From: Acinetobacter lwoffii
GTDB taxonomy: Bacteria > Pseudomonadota > Gammaproteobacteria > Pseudomonadales > Moraxellaceae
Direction of reading: 5' to 3'
DNA length: 64,000 nucleotides
Assembly (NCBI RefSeq): GCF_015602705.1
Contig: NZ_CP059081.1
Location: forward strand, 1,001,702 to 1,065,701
How positions within the stretch are numbered: position 1 is the stretch's first letter; each line of letters begins with the position of its first letter. The translations under genes were made by a program, and so were the position numbers. Below, piece after piece: positions 27,419-36,511 of this stretch. The notes below the pieces were generated by a model. The model made no database searches, was not told the origin of the DNA, and was given only the letters and a program-made list of their open reading frames with translations.

Positions 27419-28033
27419 TTAAGAATTCGGACCAGCGACACGTTCAATACTGACTTTTGCAGTACCGGCACTGGTAATACCCAACTGTTTCGCAGCACCG
27501 TAAGATAAATCAACAACACGGTTACCATGGAAAGGACCGCGGTCATTTACTTTAACCACGACGCTCTTGCCGTTATTACGGTTGGTTACGCGAATATAGC
27601 AGTTCAATGGCAGGCTACGATGAGCAGCTGTCATTGCGTTCATGTCAAAGGTTTCACCGCTTGCGGTTTTACGGCCGTGGAATTGACGACCATACCAAGA
27701 CGCTGTACCTGTCTGACTGAATTTACGTACAGTATTAGAAGCCACTGTATTCAGTTTTTCAATCACTGAAGGCTCTTCTGCAGGAAGTTCAATTTTCGCT
27801 GCAATGGTTTCACGGCGAACTTTATCGCCCGAACGCTCAGTGATTGAAAGGCTGTTCAAATTTGTGAAATTTGAATTGAAGCTTTGAGCTTCTTTATTGA
27901 GTACTCGCGTTGCAAGACGCGAATTGTCATTTTCATTGGTGAATGAAGATGACGGAACCATATCTGCCTGCGATTGCGTCAGCGTGACGATCGTGGCAAT
28001 GGCCATAAAAGACTTCAAAATTGAAGAATGCAT
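27419..28033 (-). CDS. RlpA-like septal ring lytic transglycosylase
   Basis: Exported double-psi beta-barrel protein (204 aa) of the RlpA/3D family, which cuts peptidoglycan glycan strands lacking stem peptides. Signal peptide about residues 1-23 (cleavage after SQA). The barrel holds GTASWYGRQFHGRKTASGE, the RlpA signature with its catalytic Asp/His region, and VVKVNDRGPFHGNRVVDLSYGAA. Start at 28033 because TAGGAG is 8 bases upstream. No C-terminal SPOR domain, unlike E. coli RlpA, and no lipobox, so it may be periplasmic or secreted rather than lipid-anchored. Confidence 0.85.
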   Translation of the reverse strand: MHSSILKSFMAIATIVTLTQSQADMVPSSSFTNENDNSRLATRVLNKEAQSFNSNFTNLNSLSITERSGDKVRRETIAAKIELPAEEPSVIEKLNTVASNTVRKFSQTGTASWYGRQFHGRKTASGETFDMNAMTAAHRSLPLNCYIRVTNRNNGKSVVVKVNDRGPFHGNRVVDLSYGAAKQLGITSAGTAKVSIERVAGPNS

Positions 28034-28321
28034 CGAATCAACTCCTAACAGCATATCTATTGGTTGTTCATAAATGGCTGAAAAACCATGTAAACATGCC
28101 TGATATTTAACTTATGCAACTACATTTAACGAAATGGATAATATTCATGCCAGCAACACCCTGTCTAGTGTTTAATTAAAATAGTTAAAAAAAGAACGCA
28201 AAATAAACAATGATTGATCTAAAAATAATCAATATTGTAACATAATATTGAAATTGCTTAAAATATGCACAAATTAACCCATAAAAATGTTGACTTTCAT
28301 AATTTATATTAATTTTCAGTG

Positions 28322-29323
28322 TTAACGGCTGGTAATTTCGGTACCTAATAACCACAAAGCAGTAGCATACATACGGCTACGATTATAAGTGGTAATCACT
28401 TGAAAATTTGGATAAGTGATGTAGTAAATCGAGCCATAATTCTCTTGTAATTGAATTACATTGACCAGATCCAGATCGTCAATTTTTACGATTGGATTCA
28501 TTGGGCTGATGCCTTGCGTTTTTAACACACCATAAGGCATAGGTTGAGTCAGATCTTTGGCAATCACGGCATCGGGATTTGAACCGGTATAACGTGCCGG
28601 AAAGGCAATGGGCTGATTACGCTGCCAGCCGTGCTGTGCCAGATAGTTGGCAATCGAACCAATCGCATCTACCGCTGAGTTACGCAGGTCAATATGACCA
28701 TTGCCATCGTAGTCCACTCCGAATTTTGGAATGTTGCTCGGCATAAACTGCGGATAGCCAACAGCGCCGGCATACGAACCCACCACAGAAGAGGTGGCAA
28801 CACCATCTCTATACGACCAGGCAATTAAAGCAGCCAGTTCATCCTGAAAATACTGGGCACGACGTTCATAGCCAAACCCTAAGGTTGCTAGGGCATCACG
28901 AGTGACAAAAGAGCCCTTGTTGCTACCAAAACCGGTTTCTACACCTAAAATGCCCAGAATGATCGCCTGTGGTACACCAAACTGCTGTTCAGCACGGTTA
29001 AGCGTTTCTGCATATTGCTGTTTAAAACGTACGCCGCGCTGAATGGTAGATTCAGCTAAGAAGTTAGTTTTATACGAATACCAAGGCTTACTTTCACCTG
29101 GGCGATTCATGATATTGATAATATTAGGCAAATTACGCGTCCCGCTCATGGCGGAATCTACTTGCTGGGCACTCAGCCCATAGCTCTGCATGGCGTTCTG
29201 CTTAAAAGCGGCATAAGAAGGGTGATATTGGAAATCGTTGGCCAGACTCAAACTGCTGAGACCAAATGCGGTAAGTGCGATTGAAAGCTGCTTAAACTTT
29301 TTATAAAAATCTGATTTCAACAT
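28322..29323 (-). CDS. Lytic murein transglycosylase B (MltB-type)
   Basis: Peptidoglycan-cleaving exolytic transglycosylase of family 3, SltB1/MltB (about 333 aa from the chosen start). Signal peptide: MLKSDFYKKFKQLS, hydrophobic core, cleavage after SLSLA. The catalytic glutamate lies in ILGILGVETGFGSNKGS; AVGYPQFMPSNIPKFGVDYDGNG is the family signature, and the C-terminal domain follows. Upstream ATG codons at 29377 and 29368 are in frame, but they would put 18 extra residues before the signal peptide. No lipobox, so probably a soluble periplasmic form. Confidence 0.88.
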   Translation of the reverse strand: MLKSDFYKKFKQLSIALTAFGLSSLSLANDFQYHPSYAAFKQNAMQSYGLSAQQVDSAMSGTRNLPNIINIMNRPGESKPWYSYKTNFLAESTIQRGVRFKQQYAETLNRAEQQFGVPQAIILGILGVETGFGSNKGSFVTRDALATLGFGYERRAQYFQDELAALIAWSYRDGVATSSVVGSYAGAVGYPQFMPSNIPKFGVDYDGNGHIDLRNSAVDAIGSIANYLAQHGWQRNQPIAFPARYTGSNPDAVIAKDLTQPMPYGVLKTQGISPMNPIVKIDDLDLVNVIQLQENYGSIYYITYPNFQVITTYNRSRMYATALWLLGTEITSR

Positions 29324-29474
29324 CTTGCTACGATTTCCAGTTTTTTGATGAGTTGCTGGCGATGTCATTTGAATCATGCCATGAAAAAGATTGATAAAAT
29401 TTTTTCAATCGTGAGGCTTAAAGTGCCAGATTAAAGATAACATTCGGATGAATAAGAGACCTAGCCGCTTATAC

Positions 29475-29501
29475 AAAAATAGCGATGGATTGGCTATTTT
29501 T
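29475..29501 (+). repeat. Hairpin flanked by a 10-bp direct repeat
   Basis: AAAAATAGC / GCTATTTTT stem (29475-29483 and 29493-29501), with AGCCGCTTAT repeated at 29463-29472 and 29521-29530 on either side. In the gap between mltB and the next gene; no gene assigned. Confidence 0.4.
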
Positions 29502-29555
29502 ACGGCAGTCTGTCTTATAGAGCCGCTTATCTGTAACAAGCTATTTCACTGATCA

Positions 29556-29582
29556 TAAAAAAGCCTGACTGAAGTCAGGCTA
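29556..29582 (-). terminator. Terminator of the queF-linked operon
   Basis: AGCCTGACT / AGTCAGGCT with a T-run on the minus strand, just after the 29628 gene. Confidence 0.85.
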
Positions 29583-29627
29583 ATTCCTCAAGATTTACAG
29601 AGAATCTTGAAATCATGCTATCTAAAA

Positions 29628-30281
29628 CTATTCTGTATAGAACAAAGTGTCGTGATATTCGGCCATGGCGCGCAGCTCATCTTTATTCAAATTCAGAATA
29701 ATTTTATCTGCTGCCATATTGATAGCCTTGATCACTGCAGATGCGCCAATATCTGCTGCCTTACGTTTGATCATGCCAAGATCCAGGGTTTTATTAAAGT
29801 CGACCATAAAATGTCGGACTGTCGCTTCACCAAATTGCTTGTACAAGTTACTGAACGCTTGTTTATCGATACTCTGACCGGCTTTAAGTTCCGCATAATG
29901 ATGCTTTAAATTCGTCACCAGACTGGCATCCAGTGACTCACCAATGCGGAAATGTCCTTCAGGATCTTTAAACAGACTGCGCTCAGAGAATGCAATCGAC
30001 TCTCTGACCACATCATTCGGCGCTTTACTCAAAAGCTGCTTCAGCAAAACCGCAACAGTCGACTTAATATAGCCAGCCAGTTTTTCCGCAGTATCGCGTT
30101 TATCACTGGCAGGGAAGCGACGCACTAGCTCGGTGAGAATCGCATCAATAATTTCATCATTAATCATCAATGCGGTTTTATCACGCAATGGGTAAAGCGG
30201 CTCACTTGAATTTTTGTTTTTTTGTGCAGTCTGAATTGTATTTAAAAGCTCTGCAGAAGGAATAAACCCAAAAAATGGCAT
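29628..30281 (-). CDS. Uncharacterised protein, last gene of the ABC-queF operon
   Basis: Cytoplasmic, mainly helical protein (217 aa) with no family I recognise; it looks restricted to Acinetobacter relatives. N-terminal MPFFGFIPSAELLNTIQ, several amphipathic helices, and the charged LKHHYAELKAGQSIDKQAFSNLYKQFGEATVRHFM in the second half. Good ribosome-binding site (GAGG, 7 bases). It follows queF by 19 bases and precedes a clear terminator, so it belongs to the operon; a function in queuosine metabolism or transport is not shown. Confidence 0.7.
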   Translation of the reverse strand: MPFFGFIPSAELLNTIQTAQKNKNSSEPLYPLRDKTALMINDEIIDAILTELVRRFPASDKRDTAEKLAGYIKSTVAVLLKQLLSKAPNDVVRESIAFSERSLFKDPEGHFRIGESLDASLVTNLKHHYAELKAGQSIDKQAFSNLYKQFGEATVRHFMVDFNKTLDLGMIKRKAADIGASAVIKAINMAADKIILNLNKDELRAMAEYHDTLFYTE

Positions 30282-30300
30282 TGTTCAACCTCAATGTTTT

Positions 30301-31116
30301 TTATTGTCGCGCTAAACGAATAGGGCGAGGCATCCATGTTAAATCCGATACACGGCAAGGGTTGATATCCAATCCACCACGGCGTGTATAGGTTGCGTAG
30401 ACCATCAGCTTTTCTGGTTTCAGTTGTTGCCAGATATCGGCAAACATCTGCTCCACACATTGTTCGTGGAACCCATTATGCTGACGGTAGGAAATAATAT
30501 AAGCTAAAATACTCTTATAACAAGGTTTTTTACCCTGATAACGTATAAAAACTGTTCCCCAGTCCGGCTGGCCAGTGACAGGGCAGTTACTTCTGAGTAA
30601 ATGTGAATACAGCTGTATTTCGCCTTCTGCTGCATCCTTCGAATCCAAAGCCAATAAACTGGCATCTGGATGATTTTCCAGACGCTCAGGTTTAAGCTCA
30701 TCAATACAGATACCTTCCGGCTTGCTGATCTCTAATTCATCGACCTGAAACAATTGCAGTTTAACTTCAGCTTCAGCCGCAGTAGATAAATCTTTTTCTA
30801 CGGTCGCGATAAAGGCTTCTTTAGATTCAAACTTGGCAAAGTTCAAACTATTGAAATACAGCTTCAAGGATTTGGATTCGATCAGATTCGGCGAGGACGC
30901 TGGCAAGCTAATGCGGCCAATAGCCACTTGCGGCACACCGGTTGAATTTAACCAGGAAATTTCAAATACATGCCACCAGTCTGCACCTTGCTGAATCGCT
31001 TCGACATGTGCGTATTGTTCACGGGCAGGCGCGCGCGAAATCGGAAACAGAACATCAGGCTGATATTCTGTCGGGTAATTGGTGTCTTTACCAAGGAGAG
31101 ATTGTTCTACACTCAT
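30301..31116 (-). CDS. queF: NADPH-dependent 7-cyano-7-deazaguanine reductase QueF
   Basis: Reduces the nitrile preQ0 to the amine preQ1 in queuosine synthesis (271 aa, the long E. coli-like form with two tunnelling-fold halves). QueF motif ESKSLKLYFNS at residues 80-90 binds NADPH; catalytic Cys178 and Asp185 lie in SNCPVTGQPDWGT. Overlaps the permease stop by one base (TAATG), so it is coupled to the ABC transporter genes. A final Arg-Gln tail is normal. Confidence 0.95.
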   Translation of the reverse strand: MSVEQSLLGKDTNYPTEYQPDVLFPISRAPAREQYAHVEAIQQGADWWHVFEISWLNSTGVPQVAIGRISLPASSPNLIESKSLKLYFNSLNFAKFESKEAFIATVEKDLSTAAEAEVKLQLFQVDELEISKPEGICIDELKPERLENHPDASLLALDSKDAAEGEIQLYSHLLRSNCPVTGQPDWGTVFIRYQGKKPCYKSILAYIISYRQHNGFHEQCVEQMFADIWQQLKPEKLMVYATYTRRGGLDINPCRVSDLTWMPRPIRLARQ

Positions 31117-31889
31117 TATTCACGCATTCCTGAACCACGGGAGAGTAAATGATAGGCCACTGCATACAGCACGGCGCAACATAAGGTAATCACTGTCAGT
31201 GAAATGGCAACATTGACATCGCTATGTCCTAAAATGCCATAGCGGAACGCATTGACCATATACACGACAGGATTAATTAAAGATAAATTTTGCCAGAATG
31301 GGCTTAAGCTCGAAATAGCATAAAACACACCACCTAAATAGGTCAGTGGTGTTAAAACAAAAGTCGGGATGATCGAGATATCATCGAAAGATTTGGCATA
31401 GACGGCATTGATAAAACCACCCAAGGAAAACAGCAGGGAAGTAATCAAGACTGTATATATAGTCACAAACCAGTTAGTGATGTATAAATCGGCAAAAAAT
31501 AAGCTCACGGCACTGACAATGATTGCCACCAGTATCCCACGAATCACACCGCCCAATACATGCCCCCATAAAATGGCATGCATCGGTACCGGACTCATGA
31601 TCAGTTCTTCAATGCTTTTCTGGAATTTTGAGCTGAAGAAACTAGACGAGACGTTGGCATAGCTGTTGGTGATCACGGCCATCATAATCAGACCGGGCAC
31701 AATGAACTCCATATAACTATAGCCGCCCATTTCTCCAATGCGTGAGCCGACCAGATTACCGAAGATTACGAAGTACAAACTCATGGTAATTGCAGGTGGC
31801 AACAGGGTCTGTGGCCAGATGCGCATAAAGCGACGGACTTCTTTATAGATAATGGTATATAAAGCTACGCTGAGTTGATTAATGTTCAT
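31116..31889 (-). CDS. ABC-2 type transporter permease (YadH-like)
   Basis: Membrane half of a two-gene ABC exporter (257 aa, six helices). ABC-2 features: RRFMRIWPQTLLPPAITMSLYFVIFGNLVGSRI near the N terminus and LTPLTYLGGVFYAISSLSPFW with the C-terminal SPVPMHAILWGH signature in the middle. ATGA overlap with the ATPase gene upstream. Closest in type to E. coli YadH; substrate unknown. Confidence 0.88.
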   Translation of the reverse strand: MNINQLSVALYTIIYKEVRRFMRIWPQTLLPPAITMSLYFVIFGNLVGSRIGEMGGYSYMEFIVPGLIMMAVITNSYANVSSSFFSSKFQKSIEELIMSPVPMHAILWGHVLGGVIRGILVAIIVSAVSLFFADLYITNWFVTIYTVLITSLLFSLGGFINAVYAKSFDDISIIPTFVLTPLTYLGGVFYAISSLSPFWQNLSLINPVVYMVNAFRYGILGHSDVNVAISLTVITLCCAVLYAVAYHLLSRGSGMRE

Positions 31890-32821
31890 TGCGCAGCTCC
31901 ATCCAGATTTTTCTCGACCATTTTCACAAAAAGTTCTTCCAGACGATTGGATTTATTGCGCATACTGCGTACCTGAATATTCTGTGATTCCAGTAACTGG
32001 AACAGATCATTCATGGTATGTGCCTTGTCCATGGTAATTTCTAAGGTCATCGGATCGATCAGGTTAAATCGCACGCCTATGATATCGAGATGCAAAGGTT
32101 CAATCGGTTCGGCCAGATCAAAAATAAACGATTCTTCATTGAGCTGACTTAGGAAGCTTTTCATGGTGGTGTCTTCTTTAATCACACCGCGATCGATAAT
32201 CGCAATGCGGCGACACAGCATTTCCGCTTCTTCTAGATAATGCGTGGTCAGAATGATGGAGGTGCCTTTTTCATTCATCTCGTTCAAAAATTCCCACATC
32301 GAACGACGCAGCTCGATATCAACACCAGCCGTCGGTTCATCCAGAATCAGCAGTTTCGGTTCATGCATCATGGCACGCGCGATCATCAGGCGACGTTTCA
32401 TCCCGCCGGATAACATGCGAGCCTGAGTGGAGCGCTTTTCCCATAAACCCAGTTTGGTCAGATAAAGCTCCGCCCGTTCCTGTGCAATTTTTTTAGGAAT
32501 GCCGTAATAGCCTGCCTGAGTCACCAAAATATCAAAGGTTTTTTCAAACTGGGCAAAGTTGAATTCCTGAGGCACTACGCCTAGGCACTGTTTGGCCTGA
32601 GAGGGGTGGGTATCCAGATTATGACCAAAAATTTCGACTGTACCGGAGGTTTTTTTTGTTAATGAGCTGATAATACCGATGGTAGTAGATTTTCCTGCGC
32701 CATTAGGCCCCAATAGCGCATAAAATTCACCTTCTGGTACATTTAAGTTAATCCCTTTCAATGCCTGAAAGCCATTGCGATAGGTCTTTGACACATCCCT
32801 TAAGATCAGTGCATCAGTCAT
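31886..32821 (-). CDS. ABC transporter ATP-binding protein (YadG-like)
   Basis: ATPase half of the exporter (311 aa). Walker A GPNGAGKST, signature LSGGMKRR, Walker B LLILDEPTAG, H-loop TTHYLEEAE, and a C-terminal regulatory extension of about 90 residues typical of YadG/DrrA types. ATG at 32821 (MTDALILRDVSK) chosen for GAG 6 bases upstream; an ATG 16 codons earlier has no signal. First gene of the operon with the permease, queF and the unknown gene. Confidence 0.9.
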   Translation of the reverse strand: MTDALILRDVSKTYRNGFQALKGINLNVPEGEFYALLGPNGAGKSTTIGIISSLTKKTSGTVEIFGHNLDTHPSQAKQCLGVVPQEFNFAQFEKTFDILVTQAGYYGIPKKIAQERAELYLTKLGLWEKRSTQARMLSGGMKRRLMIARAMMHEPKLLILDEPTAGVDIELRRSMWEFLNEMNEKGTSIILTTHYLEEAEMLCRRIAIIDRGVIKEDTTMKSFLSQLNEESFIFDLAEPIEPLHLDIIGVRFNLIDPMTLEITMDKAHTMNDLFQLLESQNIQVRSMRNKSNRLEELFVKMVEKNLDGAAQ

Positions 32822-32963
32822 GAATATCTCAAATGGTGAAAAGTTGAGATATTGTGAGTGATCTCGCAAAATAAGCCAAGTGATTCACATGCAATTCTGT
32901 GTTGCTGTTTTGGAACATTGTATAAAGCTTAAGCATAAAAATGATGAAGTTAGAGATAGTTGC

Positions 32964-32991
32964 TTTACCTTATGCTTTTTTTTGTTATGAT
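32964..32991 (+). promoter_or_regulatory. Promoter of tRNA-Arg
   Basis: -35 TTTACC (32964-32969), 16-bp spacer, -10 TATGAT (32986-32991), about 20 bases before the tRNA. Confidence 0.55.
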
Positions 32992-33011
32992 GTGCGCGAT
33001 CCAAAAAAGAT

Positions 33012-33087
33012 GCGCTCATAGCTCAACTGGATAGAGTACAGGTCTCCGAAGCCTGTGGCGTGGGTTCGAGTCCCGCTGAGCGCACCA
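33012..33087 (+). tRNA. tRNA-Arg (anticodon CCG)
   Basis: 76-nt tRNA with encoded CCA. Acceptor GCGCTCA/TGAGCGC, D-loop AGCTCAACTGGATAGAG, anticodon stem CAGGT/GCCTG with loop CTCCGAA (CCG), TpsiC arm GGTTCGAGTCCC. It reads CGG codons. No clear terminator is seen before the converging diguanylate cyclase gene. Confidence 0.96.
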
Positions 33088-33122
33088 TTTATTTAAACTA
33101 TAAAACTGAAAAATAAATCAAA

Positions 33123-34694
33123 TTAGTATCGCACACAGTTGCGGCCATCATCTTTCGCCCGATAAAGATTGTTATCGGCAATTTTCAAAACGTCTAGAAT
33201 ATTTTTAGAACTGTCTGGCCAAGAAGCAATCCCAATCGAAATGCTAATGTGACCTATATTCTGAATCTCTTTACCTGCAATCTCTTTTCTGAACCTTTCC
33301 GCACTTTCATACACTTCAGTGAGATTGCTGTTCGGTATAATAATGATAAATTCTTCACCACCGTAGCGGCAGCAAATATCATCTTTACGAAATTTTTGCT
33401 GCATCGTCTTGGCAATATGCTTTAAGACAACATCACCTTGATCATGACCATAATTGTCATTAATGTTTTTAAAATGATCCACATCCATCAGAAGCACTGA
33501 AAAAGGGATGTTCATTTTCATGTTGTGAGTCATGACATAATTCAACCCACGACGATTCATCAAGCCGGTTAAAGGATCTGTATTAATATGATGATCCATT
33601 TTGCTCATTTGTTGTGAAAATTTGCGAACACTGAGCAGTAGAGCTAACTTGAATTTTGTGACCTCATAGTACCAGGGCTGGATATCCTTAATTTTTGAAC
33701 CGATTTCTGCCTGATTCAGTAAACTTGCCATATCTGCCAGTTGGTTCAACGGAGCCGAGATAGAATCAGACAGTCGCCATACAATATAAAAAACAAGCAG
33801 ATAAAATAAAAAGAATCCTGCGGCTAATTTATAAAGGATAGAATTTGCCTGTTTAAGTAAATCATGGGTGGGTTGTTGGGAAACCACGATCCAGTTTGAA
33901 GTCGGAATATGAGAAAAACCCGCCAGATTATCAGTGCCCTGGCTATTGATTAAACGAATTTGACCATTTTTATGCGCATGCATATATTCCAGACCAGTAT
34001 TATTGCTGGCCAATTGACCGATTCTTTCACGATCGGGATGGAAAATAATTTTATTTTCATTGTTAATCACATACATATAACTATTCTTATAATTTTTATA
34101 AGTGGTTAGAAGCTGATTAATTACATTTTTTTCTTTTAAATAAATCGCTGAACCGATGAAGCCCTGATAGTGATTTGACTTGTCAAAAATAGGTTGAGAT
34201 ATAAACACGATCATGTTTTTTTGCACAGAAAAATAGGGTGAAGATATATAAGTCGATTTTTTATGCAGAGAGTCAATAATCCCTTGAGTATGTTGTATTT
34301 TGCTTTTATCAATATGCAGAATATTCGGCGAAAAGTTTATCAGTCTGCCTTGGGTGTCACTGATCACAACACTGTTATAGTGTTCAGACTGATATTTTAA
34401 TTTATTGACCTCGGCTTCTCTTAGCTCATTGTTATTAAAGTCTTGACCTAATATCTTGGCGCTATAGTCCAGTTCAAGAAGCATATTTCTAAAATGGTTG
34501 TCTGTGCTTAATGCAATTTTATGTGCATGGTCAGCGTTTAAGGCAAGAGAATTGTCGATTAACTGATTTTTTACGATCTGATAGCTAATAATGAGAGAAA
34601 TAATAAAAAGGCTAGACACACTAAAAATAGCCAATAAAAGTATTAACTGCCTTAAATTGAGATCAAGGTATTTCCTAAAATTATTAGCTGACAT
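33123..34694 (-). CDS. Membrane diguanylate cyclase (Cache sensor, GGDEF)
   Basis: Predicted c-di-GMP synthase (523 aa). Transmembrane helices at about residues 17-38 and 288-308 enclose a periplasmic Cache-type sensor domain, followed by a HAMP-like segment and a GGDEF domain (about 371-523). The active site GGEEF is at 445-449 and is intact; the inhibitory I-site RKDD (436-439) is 5 residues before it, so product inhibition is expected. No EAL domain. Signal unknown; it stands alone next to tRNA-Arg. Confidence 0.9.
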   Translation of the reverse strand: MSANNFRKYLDLNLRQLILLLAIFSVSSLFIISLIISYQIVKNQLIDNSLALNADHAHKIALSTDNHFRNMLLELDYSAKILGQDFNNNELREAEVNKLKYQSEHYNSVVISDTQGRLINFSPNILHIDKSKIQHTQGIIDSLHKKSTYISSPYFSVQKNMIVFISQPIFDKSNHYQGFIGSAIYLKEKNVINQLLTTYKNYKNSYMYVINNENKIIFHPDRERIGQLASNNTGLEYMHAHKNGQIRLINSQGTDNLAGFSHIPTSNWIVVSQQPTHDLLKQANSILYKLAAGFFLFYLLVFYIVWRLSDSISAPLNQLADMASLLNQAEIGSKIKDIQPWYYEVTKFKLALLLSVRKFSQQMSKMDHHINTDPLTGLMNRRGLNYVMTHNMKMNIPFSVLLMDVDHFKNINDNYGHDQGDVVLKHIAKTMQQKFRKDDICCRYGGEEFIIIIPNSNLTEVYESAERFRKEIAGKEIQNIGHISISIGIASWPDSSKNILDVLKIADNNLYRAKDDGRNCVRY

Positions 34695-35340
34695 AAAAAA
34701 TTAGATATATCTCGATGTATTTATGAGCATTGTATTGCATTTATATTCAATGTTTAAGGTTGATATAAAATTAAATTTCCATTAGGTGGGAGTTTTTATT
34801 TTGAACAAATTTAGAATTTATAGGTCGCTTGGCTGTAAATAGGGTGAATTTGAAAAGCTGAGTAAGGTTCTGAATATTTGACTATGCTGCAAATAAAAAT
34901 ATGGTATTTAACGTTCAGAAAATCAATTGAATAATTTTGATTTCCTCATGTAAGTTATTAAATAATCAGACAAAAATATGGTTAATTGACATTGATGGGA
35001 GATTAAATTGTCGCCATTTTTTGAAAAATAATCATTTTAAAATTAGTCGTATCGATTCATGACAGCAGTTTCTTTGAATATTGCGTCCTTTTCCGGAAGT
35101 ATTTTTTATTTATAAAAAATCATATTCCAACTTAAATTTTAAAGCGCTTATTGAGATTATGAACGAGAGTATTGAGCCGTCTATGCAACGGGAAGTTGTA
35201 TGCTTAATAAGGTATTTTTCTAGAAATCAATAAATTAGATAAAGATGATATGAATGCAAAATTCTTCGTAAGACAAGCCAGAAATATTCTAATCTGCTTT
35301 AAAAAAATGACAATTGGAATCTTGTATAAGTCTTCTTTTA
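34695..35340. other. AT-rich non-coding stretch
   Basis: About 650 bases upstream of the diguanylate cyclase without a credible gene. A 64-codon frame at 35250-35444 (plus) has Lys/Tyr/Phe-rich content and no ribosome-binding site; I do not accept it as a gene. The stretch probably holds the cyclase promoter region. Confidence 0.5.
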
Positions 35341-35390
35341 GAAGTGTAAAAGAGTATTGTCGGTTAAAAAAATACTGCTATATTGAACTC

Positions 35391-35532
35391 ATGGTAGGTC
35401 GTAAAACCAATAAGACGCTACCGATAAGTTGGACGGATCAATGACAGTTAGTTGAGTTTGATGTTTATCACCAGACAATAAATCTAGCACTAGCCATCCA
35501 ACACAGAGCTCGCAGAAATGCGAGCTTTTTTA
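35391..35532 (+). ncRNA. Candidate small RNA with its own promoter and terminator
   Basis: A possible promoter (-35 TTGTCG 35357-35362, 16-bp spacer, -10 TATATT 35379-35384) is followed about 140 bases later by a strong terminator (AGCTCGCA, GAAA, TGCGAGCT, T-run; 35507-35532) with no coding gene ending there. The predicted transcript of about 140 nt matches the size of a trans-acting sRNA. No known family is recognised. Confidence 0.35.
35507..35532 (+). terminator. Orphan terminator
   Basis: Perfect 8-bp stem AGCTCGCA/TGCGAGCT with a GAAA tetraloop and a T-run; no annotated gene ends upstream on this strand. Confidence 0.85.
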
Positions 35533-35689
35533 ATGTCTGCACAATTCATTCAGTTTAATATTCTTTTTCTTATAATCCCTCCAGATAAAAAAGTTTACAT
35601 TGCCAAATTCGCTAACATCTTGAAGATTAATCGCTTGGCTAATTATGGTATAAAAAACTGCAAATTGGATAATGAGAGAGGAAGGAAAA

Positions 35690-35908
35690 ATGTCAAAGAT
35701 GATTGATATCAAGGTGAAAGATCAATTTAGCCAAGTGACTGAAGCGAAAGCGATGCTGCGTTCCTTTGCAGAGCACAACATTCATCATGCAGCTGAGTTG
35801 GTCAAAAAAATTGAACACATCGTGGTGGATGGTGAAACCATTCTGCCGAGTATTGAGTTGTTGTTTGAAAGCCAACAATCTTCAAATATTTATCGCGTTA
35901 TCGAATAA
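35690..35908 (+). CDS. Small uncharacterised protein
   Basis: 72-residue protein, probably cytoplasmic, no family recognised. Sequence pattern: MSKMIDIKVKDQFSQVTEAKAMLRSFAEHN, then an amphipathic helix (HHAAELVKKIEHIV) and a beta-like end. ATG at 35690 is preceded by GAGAGGAAGGA, a strong ribosome-binding site; an ATG six codons earlier overlaps that site. Followed by a clear terminator, so it is a single-gene unit. Good translation signals make it likely to be real. Confidence 0.7.
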   Translation: MSKMIDIKVKDQFSQVTEAKAMLRSFAEHNIHHAAELVKKIEHIVVDGETILPSIELLFESQQSSNIYRVIE

Positions 35909-35980
35909 TTTAATCAGTGAACTTCAGATAGGTAGAAAAAAATTGAACTTATTTATCCGAAATCACCGATTCAGCAGATA

Positions 35981-36008
35981 AAAAACTCACCATTTAGGTG
36001 AGTTTTTT
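35981..36008 (+). terminator. Terminator of the 72-aa gene
   Basis: AAAACTCACC / GGTGAGTTTT around ATTTA, then T-run. Confidence 0.85.
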
Positions 36009-36130
36009 ATACTTTGGTGTTTGCTAGCTTGGATACTACTGTATGCAGCTATAATCAGAAGCTGATTCAATCTCTAAGAGAAGACAACGTGGTAGTGAGC
36101 CTTGATTGGCCGAAGAAATATCCCATAACA

Positions 36131-36157
36131 ATAAAAAAGCTCGCTGGAGTGAGCAAA
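36131..36157 (-). terminator. Terminator of the 36161 gene
   Basis: On the minus strand GCTCAC/GCGAGC stem (one mismatch) with TTTTTT after it, a few bases past the stop codon. Confidence 0.65.
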
Positions 36158-36160
36158 TAT

Positions 36161-36511
36161 TTAAATCTGTTTAAGCTGCACATTCACATCATATTTTTCA
36201 AAATCTTTTAGAATCTGCACTAAAGTTTGCTGTGCGATTGTATGCTCAGGGCTTAAAGAAATTTCCCGACGAGTCGTGCTGTCAAAACATTCAATGGCCT
36301 GGATCAGCCAATGATGCTCAATGGGACTTTTTTGAATCAACACACGGCGCGGTTGCAAGCTGTCACTGATCTGGCGGGGAAGCACATAGGTAATCGCCAG
36401 TTGCACAAATTGCAGTTCTTCAACCGGACTTAAAAAGGTGATCACCCAGTTGCCAATTTTACTCAGTTGCATGGGATTATCGAACGCATCGAATTCTAAA
36501 TAATGTGACAT
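36161..36511 (-). CDS. Uncharacterised protein
   Basis: 116-residue cytoplasmic protein with no recognised family; likely genus-restricted. It has a mixed alpha/beta look: MSHYLEFDAFDNPMQLSKIGNWVITFLSP, then EELQFVQLAITYVLPRQIS and the charged, helical C terminus EKYDVNVQLKQI. ATG at 36511 chosen for GGA 8 bases upstream; another ATG lies 6 bases earlier. Neighbours give no functional hint. Confidence 0.65.
   Translation of the reverse strand: MSHYLEFDAFDNPMQLSKIGNWVITFLSPVEELQFVQLAITYVLPRQISDSLQPRRVLIQKSPIEHHWLIQAIECFDSTTRREISLSPEHTIAQQTLVQILKDFEKYDVNVQLKQI

Noticed and set aside
33012..33123. Mobile-element attachment site at the tRNA-Arg gene
   Set aside because: No integrase, no direct repeat of the tRNA 3' end and no phage-like genes nearby.
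35250..35444. A 64-residue protein
   Set aside because: No ribosome-binding site, biased Lys/Tyr/Phe composition of AT-rich random frames, and it overlaps the candidate small-RNA promoter.
36014..36211. A 65-residue protein on the plus strand
   Set aside because: No translation signal and it overlaps a terminator and the end of the gene on the other strand.
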